Translations under genes and position numbers: made by a program
Part shown: one piece after another, positions 57,511-64,000 of the stretch
Layout: each line of letters begins with the position of its first letter
Numbering within the stretch: the stretch's first letter is position 1
DNA from: Thiopseudomonas alkaliphila
GTDB taxonomy: Bacteria > Pseudomonadota > Gammaproteobacteria > Pseudomonadales > Pseudomonadaceae
Direction: 5' to 3'
Length of the DNA stretch: 64,000 bases
NCBI RefSeq assembly: GCF_001267175.1
Contig: NZ_CP012358.1
Location: 186,001-250,000 of the forward strand
Notes under the pieces: model-generated
Told to the model about the DNA's origin: nothing
Database searches by the model: none
Seen by the model: the letters and a program-made list of their open reading frames with translations, nothing else

Positions 57511-57927
57511 TTAGAGTTCGACTCGCTGCGGATTGAGTTGCAGTTTGCGATAATGCACAAAATTTTGGCGGCACTGTTGTAAGGTGTTGGGCGCTTGATT
57601 AACAATTTCGATAATGCGGCTAAAATGGTTAGGCTCTGCATAAGGAGTAGGGTGCAGACTAATTAGCAAGCCTTGGTTATTAGGTAAAGAGTGATCACTG
57701 GCAATCAGCACCGGTGATTGAGGATTTTCCGTGATTAGATCATGGGGGATAAAGCAGTCGCTACGAAAGGTCCAGAGTAACTGGTTAACAGTTTCTGCTT
57801 CTGCCTCATCAGCACAGCGGATAATGGTGGGCCAATTAGCACGCCAGGCTTTAACCGCCAAACGACAGGCCGCCCGAAGGCGGTCTGCGTTATCTTGGCT
57901 GGGGAGTACGTAAAACTCTACGCGCAT
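57511..57927 (-). CDS. holC: DNA polymerase III chi subunit
   Basis: HolC links the clamp loader to single-stranded DNA-binding protein. The 138-residue product has VEFYVLPSQDNADRLRAACRLAVKAWR, LLWTFRSDCFIPHDLI and HFSRIIEIVNQ, matching the chi family. The start follows directly on the pepA stop (TAAATG). The pepA-holC order is standard in Pseudomonas. Confidence 0.93.
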   Translation of the reverse strand: MRVEFYVLPSQDNADRLRAACRLAVKAWRANWPTIIRCADEAEAETVNQLLWTFRSDCFIPHDLITENPQSPVLIASDHSLPNNQGLLISLHPTPYAEPNHFSRIIEIVNQAPNTLQQCRQNFVHYRKLQLNPQRVEL

Positions 57928-59415
<1,488 letters not shown>

Positions 59416-59550
59416 TCATTCCCAAGACAAAGGCCAGTAGATGGTTATAATACTGGCAATTTTTAATTGTTGATTGGTTTAACCTGAACCAAATTTAGCT
59501 GGGTTACTAGTTTGCGCTGCAAAGGCAGCCTTGACAACTGGAGCATACTT

Positions 59551-60663
59551 TTGATCGTTTTTCGTTACTTATCACGGGAGGTCTTAGTGACCTTAACTGC
59601 CGTGAGCGCTGTGTTACTGGTGATCACCATGAGTGGGCGATTTATTCGTTATCTTGCACAGGCTGCCCAAGGTGCATTAGATCCCAGTGTTTTATTGCTG
59701 ATCATGGCCTACCGTATCCCAGGCTTTCTACAACTAATTCTACCACTTGGATTATTTTTAGGGATTCTTCTTGCCTACGGTCGTTTGTACTTAGAAAGTG
59801 AAATGACGGTGTTAACGGCTACAGGTATGAGTCCTCGACGTTTACTTGGCTACACTTTATTTCCAGCAGTGATTGTGGCGTTATTGGTGGCATGGCTTAG
59901 TTTCTTTTTAACTCCCCAAGGCATCACTCAAGTGAACCAAATTCTCCATGCGCAAGACAGCCTTACTGAGTTTGATACCTTAGAGGCAGGGCGCTTTCAG
60001 GGCATGCGTGACGGTACTCGGGTGACCTACACTGAAGAGTTGGTGGAAGGTAAAAAACAGCTAAAAAATGTATTTATTTCTGAAAAACGTTTATCCAGTA
60101 GTGGCAAGCAAACGGATGTGACGGTGTTGGTTGCCAAAACCGGCTGGCAAGAGGTTCAAGATAATGGTGAGCGTTATTTGATTTTGCAAGACGGCTATCG
60201 CTATGACGGTGAACCTGGGCAAGCGGATTACCGAGTCATTCAGTACGACACCTATGGTGTGTTATTGCCTAAACCCAGTACCGGAGAAGTGATTACCGAG
60301 CGTGAAGCAATGCCCACTCAGCAACTGTTAGGCGCCGAGCAGCCGCGTTTAAAGAACGAGCTACAGTGGCGAACCGCACTGCCGATTTTAGTGTTTGTGG
60401 TGACGTTAATTGCGGTGCCGTTGGCTAAAGTGAATCCACGTCAAGGCCGATTTTTAAAGCTGTTGCCCGCTATACTGCTTTATATGCTGTACCTGGGCTT
60501 ACTGATTTTTACCCGCAGCGCATTGGATAAAGGCACTTTTCCTGCCGCTTTAGGTTTATGGCCGGTGCACATTGTGTTTGCCCTGATTGGCTTGTTATTA
60601 AACTATTGGGAGCGCCTGCAATTATTGTGGTTAGCTCGCCGTGCAGGAGCTCAGCATGCGTAA
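59551..60663 (+). CDS. lptF: LPS export permease LptF
   Basis: LptF and LptG form the membrane part of the LptB2FGC ABC exporter that drives LPS to the outer membrane. The 370-residue protein has six helices with a periplasmic beta-jellyroll between helices 3 and 4. MIVFRYLSREVLVTLTAVSAVL and YRIPGFLQLILPLGLFLGILLAYGRLY are typical. I chose the TTG at 59551 because GGAG lies 7 bases upstream and the homologous protein begins there. It overlaps lptG by 8 bp. Confidence 0.95.
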   Translation: MIVFRYLSREVLVTLTAVSAVLLVITMSGRFIRYLAQAAQGALDPSVLLLIMAYRIPGFLQLILPLGLFLGILLAYGRLYLESEMTVLTATGMSPRRLLGYTLFPAVIVALLVAWLSFFLTPQGITQVNQILHAQDSLTEFDTLEAGRFQGMRDGTRVTYTEELVEGKKQLKNVFISEKRLSSSGKQTDVTVLVAKTGWQEVQDNGERYLILQDGYRYDGEPGQADYRVIQYDTYGVLLPKPSTGEVITEREAMPTQQLLGAEQPRLKNELQWRTALPILVFVVTLIAVPLAKVNPRQGRFLKLLPAILLYMLYLGLLIFTRSALDKGTFPAALGLWPVHIVFALIGLLLNYWERLQLLWLARRAGAQHA

Positions 60664-61720
60664 GTTAGATCGTTATATTGGCCTGAGTGTATTTAATGCC
60701 ATTATTGCGGTGTTATTAGTCTTAGTAGGGCTGGCGTTACTATTTGCTTTTATTGATGAACTGAGCGATATCCGTGACGGTTATGGTTTGGGGCAAGTGG
60801 CTTCTTATGTGTTTTATACTACGCCACGGCGGTTATATGACATGCTGCCGATGGCTGCACTTATTGGCTGTTTAGTAGGTTTAGGCACCTTAGCCAGTAA
60901 CAGCGAGCTAACCGTGATGCGCGCCGCCGGAGTTTCACTGCGCCGGATTATCTGGGCGGTGATGAAACCCATGCTGGTAGTGATGCTGGCCGGTATTTTA
61001 ATCGGTGAATATCTTGCGCCTTGGACTGAAGCTAAGGCGCAAGCTGATCGTTCCTTGGCTTTAGGTGGTAGCACGGCGCAAACTGGTGGCAAGCACGGTA
61101 TTTGGCATCGTCAGGGTAAAGAGTACATCCATATCAACTCAGTGCAGCCAGGCGGCGAGTTAATCGGGGTCACGCGTTATCAGTTTGATGAAAATCAGCA
61201 TTTATTAAGCGCAAGTTTTGCCAAGCGCGCCACCTACCAAGGCGATCACTGGCAGTTGTTTGAGGTGGCAACTACCGAGTTTGCACCGCGTAACACTCAA
61301 GTTAAACATGCAGCACAGCAGATTTGGGCGGTGGATTTAGAGCCTGAGCTGCTCAGTATTGTAGTGATGAGCCCGGATGCGTTACCGGTGTCTGGATTGT
61401 GGGGGTATGCCCATTACTTGGCCGAGCAGGGCTTAAACAGTAGCCGTTACTGGTTGGCGTTTTGGAGTAAAGTGCTGCAACCCTTGGTAACTGCGGCTTT
61501 AGTTTTACTCGCCATTTCCTTTATTTTTGGGCCTCTGCGTTCAGTTACCTTAGGGCAACGGGTATTTACTGGGGTATTAGTTGGTTTTGTGTTTAAGATT
61601 GTGCAGGACTTATTGGGGCCTTCCAGCTTAGTTTTTGGGTTTTCTCCATTACTCGCTGTATTATTGCCCGCTTCGGTCTGCGCCTTGGTAGGTTTTTACT
61701 TACTTAAACGTGCAGGTTAA
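60656..61720 (+). CDS. lptG: LPS export permease LptG
   Basis: The second permease of the LPS exporter, 354 residues, with the same six-helix and jellyroll layout. RKLDRYIGLSVFNAIIAVLLVL, TPRRLYDMLPMAALIGCLVGLG and MRAAGVSLRRII are family blocks. The ATG at 60656 has AGGAG 6 bases upstream and lies inside the lptF 3' end, so the two are translated together. lptB and lptC are not in the window. Confidence 0.95.
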   Translation: MRKLDRYIGLSVFNAIIAVLLVLVGLALLFAFIDELSDIRDGYGLGQVASYVFYTTPRRLYDMLPMAALIGCLVGLGTLASNSELTVMRAAGVSLRRIIWAVMKPMLVVMLAGILIGEYLAPWTEAKAQADRSLALGGSTAQTGGKHGIWHRQGKEYIHINSVQPGGELIGVTRYQFDENQHLLSASFAKRATYQGDHWQLFEVATTEFAPRNTQVKHAAQQIWAVDLEPELLSIVVMSPDALPVSGLWGYAHYLAEQGLNSSRYWLAFWSKVLQPLVTAALVLLAISFIFGPLRSVTLGQRVFTGVLVGFVFKIVQDLLGPSSLVFGFSPLLAVLLPASVCALVGFYLLKRAG

Positions 61721-61780
61721 TTTTGCTGTTATTGCCAATAGACGCTCAGTCTATTGTTACTGGTTGGAACTGTATCGCTC

Positions 61781-62872
61781 ATGACACCTTTGGAACGCTA
61801 TGAACAAGATTTGCAACGCCCTGATTTTTTTCGTGATGAGGCTCAAGCCAACGCCGTGCGTCATTTGCAGCGTTTATATGATGATCTAGTTAAGCAACCA
61901 AGCAATTCGGGTGGTCTGTTTGGTCGATTGTTCGCTAAAAAACCAGCACCGATTAAAGGTATTTATTTCTGGGGTGGAGTCGGTCGCGGTAAAACCTACT
62001 TAGTGGATACTTTTTTTGATGCCTTGCCCTTTGAGCAAAAAATGCGTACTCACTTTCACCGTTTTATGAAACGCGTGCATGAAGAGTTAACCCAGCTTGA
62101 AGGTGAAAAAAACCCTCTGACTATCGTAGCGAAACGTTTTGCAGATGAAGCACGAGTCATTTGTTTTGATGAGTTTTTCGTCTCTGATATTACCGATGCG
62201 ATGATTTTAGGCGGCTTATTTGAAGAGTTATTTGGCCATGGTGTGACCTTGGTGGCGACTTCAAACATTGTACCTGATGATTTATACAAAGATGGATTAC
62301 AGCGGGCCCGTTTTTTACCGGCTATTGCGCTGATCAAAGAGCATACTGAAGTGGTTAACGTGGATAGCGGCATTGACTATCGCTTACGTGCGTTAGAGCA
62401 AGCAGAGTTATTCCATTGGCCACTTTCGCCAGCAGTGGATCAGGCCTTAGAGGCAAGTTTTAAAAGTTTGCTGCACGGCACGGTAAAGGTTGAAGAAAAT
62501 GTTTCTTTGACGATTGAAAAGCGTGAAATTATTGCTCGCAAAGTAGCGGGTGATGTGGCTTGGTTTGATTTTCGTGCAGTCTGTGATGGGCCCCGTAGTC
62601 AAAATGACTACATTGAGCTGGGTAAAATTTTTAGTACGGTAATTTTATCCAATGTCGAACAGATGGATACCTATCACGAAGATGTGGCGCGTCGTTTTAT
62701 TAACTTGGTGGATGAGTTTTACGATCGTAACGTTAAGCTAATTATTTCAGCTGAGGTAGCCCTAACAGAGCTGTATAAGGGCAAACGTCTAGCATTTGAG
62801 TTTGAGCGCACAGAAAGTCGCTTGCTAGAAATGCAGTCGCAAGAGTTTTTAGAGCGAGAGCACAAACCTTAA
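61781..62872 (+). CDS. zapE: Cell division protein ZapE (AFG1-like ATPase)
   Basis: A 363-residue AFG1/LACE1-type P-loop ATPase that associates with the Z-ring in E. coli. Walker A is GGVGRGKTYLVD and Walker B VICFDEFFVSDI; DAMILGGLFEELF and VATSNIVPDDLYKDGLQRARFLP follow. I chose the ATG at 61781 (MTPLERYEQDLQ), the common start of the family. A terminator follows 21 bp after the stop. It may share the lptFG transcript (60 bp gap). Confidence 0.94.
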   Translation: MTPLERYEQDLQRPDFFRDEAQANAVRHLQRLYDDLVKQPSNSGGLFGRLFAKKPAPIKGIYFWGGVGRGKTYLVDTFFDALPFEQKMRTHFHRFMKRVHEELTQLEGEKNPLTIVAKRFADEARVICFDEFFVSDITDAMILGGLFEELFGHGVTLVATSNIVPDDLYKDGLQRARFLPAIALIKEHTEVVNVDSGIDYRLRALEQAELFHWPLSPAVDQALEASFKSLLHGTVKVEENVSLTIEKREIIARKVAGDVAWFDFRAVCDGPRSQNDYIELGKIFSTVILSNVEQMDTYHEDVARRFINLVDEFYDRNVKLIISAEVALTELYKGKRLAFEFERTESRLLEMQSQEFLEREHKP

Positions 62873-62893
62873 GCAAAATAGGCGGACTAAGAG

Positions 62894-62924
62894 AGGCTAA
62901 CTTCTGGGAGTTAGCCTTTTTTTT
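62894..62924 (+). terminator. Intrinsic terminator after zapE
   Basis: Stem AGGCTAACT/AGTTAGCCT with a loop of about 6 nt, followed by at least eight T. Confidence 0.93.
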
Positions 62925-63017
62925 GCCTCGATGTCAGCCGTTGGCTATCGCTTTAGGGCAGCGGCTATTACACTTTAGGGCAGGCTTTTTTTATTTATTA
63001 TCAAGTGGATTGGTTAA

Positions 63018-64000
63018 ATGTTTGCAAAGTTCTTAATGCGTTCTGTACTTAGCGCTTGTGCTATGACCTTAAGTTTACCTCTACTGGCGCAGGCCAGTGG
63101 ATTACCAGCATCGATTGAGCAGGTGCTGACAAAAAATAATTTATCCGGTCAGTCCTTATCATTGGCAGCAATTCCTTTAACTGGTCCAGGGCGTGCTATT
63201 TTCTATAATGCCGATACGGCAATTAATCCTGCATCGACCATGAAGTTAGTGACTACTTATTCTGCTTTAGAGTTATTGGGCCCGGCCTATCAATGGAAAA
63301 CCGAGCTGGCGAGCGATGGCATACTTAAGGATGGGGTGCTACAAGGTAATCTCTATGTCAAAGGCGGTGGTGATCCTAAACTCACTATGGAAAAACTTTG
63401 GTTACTGCTTAGGGATTTAAAAGCCAATGGGGTCACCACTGTGACCGGTGATTTGGTGTTGGATAATCATTATTTTTCTTTACCGCGATTAGAACCCTTT
63501 GATGATGATGGCTCTGATCAAAATAAACCTTTTTTAGTTGAGCCAGACTCGCTGTTGGTTAACTTTAAGGCAATGCGCATTATTGCATTAGGTCAGCAAC
63601 AGCAAGTTAAAGTCAGTGTTGAGCCGCCCATTGACAACCTAACCGTGGTTAATCAAATCAAGCTATTACCCCCAGGTAAGTGCCAAGACCCTGCGCGAGT
63701 GTTCTATAAAACTGTGGAAGGTGAAGGTAAAACTGAGCTAGTGATGAGTGGGGAGATTGTCTCTGGTTGCCGGAGCCAAAGTTATGTGGCGCTGCTTGAT
63801 CATCCGCAATATGTGGCGGGCGTGATTCGTTCTATGTGGCGTGAGTTGGGTGGGTCGATTCAGGGGCGGGATCGGGTAGCACCGGTAGTGGCGAATAGCC
63901 ATGTGGTAGCTCGTGCCTACTCAGCTGATTTGACGGAAGTGATTCGTGACGTCAACAAATACAGTAATAACACTATGGCCAAGCAAGTTTTTTTAAGTAT
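63018..64000 (+). CDS. dacB: D-alanyl-D-alanine carboxypeptidase/endopeptidase PBP4, cut by the window edge
   Basis: An open frame from ATG 63018 to the window end (327 codons, no stop), so the 3' third is missing. Signal peptide to about residue 25 (LPLLAQASG). The SxxK box is PASTMKLVTTY, and the SxN motif is in KYSNNTMAKQ near the edge. LDNHYFSLPRLEPFDDD lies in the PBP4-specific inserted domain. PBP4 trims D-alanine and cuts cross-links in the periplasm. It is a single gene after the zapE terminator. Confidence 0.93.
   Translation, partial: MFAKFLMRSVLSACAMTLSLPLLAQASGLPASIEQVLTKNNLSGQSLSLAAIPLTGPGRAIFYNADTAINPASTMKLVTTYSALELLGPAYQWKTELASDGILKDGVLQGNLYVKGGGDPKLTMEKLWLLLRDLKANGVTTVTGDLVLDNHYFSLPRLEPFDDDGSDQNKPFLVEPDSLLVNFKAMRIIALGQQQQVKVSVEPPIDNLTVVNQIKLLPPGKCQDPARVFYKTVEGEGKTELVMSGEIVSGCRSQSYVALLDHPQYVAGVIRSMWRELGGSIQGRDRVAPVVANSHVVARAYSADLTEVIRDVNKYSNNTMAKQVFLS

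Overview
This is a chromosomal core segment from a gammaproteobacterium of the Pseudomonadaceae. The clearest evidence is gene order: esterase-rraA-cmaX-crfX-cmpX-sigX-oprF, psrA...nagZ-MTA phosphorylase, proA-nadD-rsfS-rlmH-mrdA-rodA-mltB-rlpA-dacA-ybeD-lipB-lipA, rsmA-apaG-apaH-glpE, and pepA-holC divergent from lptF-lptG are all arrangements known from Pseudomonas. The bases look much more AT-rich than typical Pseudomonas (judged by eye, not computed). That would fit a low-GC lineage of the family, such as Thiopseudomonas or Denitrificimonas-like organisms; this is inference. I see no prophage, integrase, transposase, plasmid gene, rRNA or CRISPR.

Layout. 1-2655 (minus strand): purM-purN, a DUF3108 periplasmic protein and the start of a DUF1244 gene. 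2760-8181 (plus): esterase, rraA, then the envelope-stress cluster cmaX-crfX-cmpX-sigX-oprF. 8242-11111: the intermembrane lipid-transport trio ydbH-ynbE-ydbL and tRNA-Pro(GGG). 11287-14343 (minus): anr, a nitroreductase and pncB. 14546-18558 (plus): uppP, psrA, a YkuD-family peptidase, nagZ and an MTA/MTI phosphorylase. 18559-19556: a gene-free array of palindromic repeats. 19557-23839 (minus): VWA/MoxR pair, a DedA-PAP2 fusion and a 3-methyladenine glycosylase. 23984-35032 (plus): the long proA-to-lipA run, which holds the cell-elongation (PBP2, RodA, MltB, RlpA, PBP5) and lipoate genes. 35113-41986: miaE, a methyltransferase, a small PP2C/STAS module, a PepSY protein, a CsoR-family repressor with a TSUP permease, and recQ. 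41996-43025: the polyamine exporter mdtJI behind a long structured leader. 43045-49785 (minus): hemerythrin, queC-queD-queE behind a probable preQ1 riboswitch, suhB, csbD, a BON protein, nagB and a MATE pump. 49971-54661 (plus): rsmA-apaG-apaH-glpE, cysB and speE. 54728-59409 (minus): a small lipoprotein, betT, a zinc ribbon, holC and pepA. 59551-64000 (plus): lptF-lptG, zapE and the 5' part of dacB.

Two themes link separate loci. Envelope building and recycling recur throughout (uppP, DedA-PAP2, nagZ, YkuD protein, PBP2/RodA/MltB/RlpA/PBP5/PBP4, lptFG, ydbH system). Polyamine metabolism also recurs (speE makes spermidine, the phosphorylase removes its methylthio by-product, mdtJI exports spermidine).

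The features most worth following up are non-coding. They are the mdtJI leader (strong promoter, two overlapping small ORFs, a hairpin, a three-way-junction fold and a possible anti-Shine-Dalgarno), a preQ1-I-like riboswitch with an inserted hairpin ahead of queC, and a family of paired hairpin repeats whose two hairpins differ by compensatory changes and always lie 99 bp apart.
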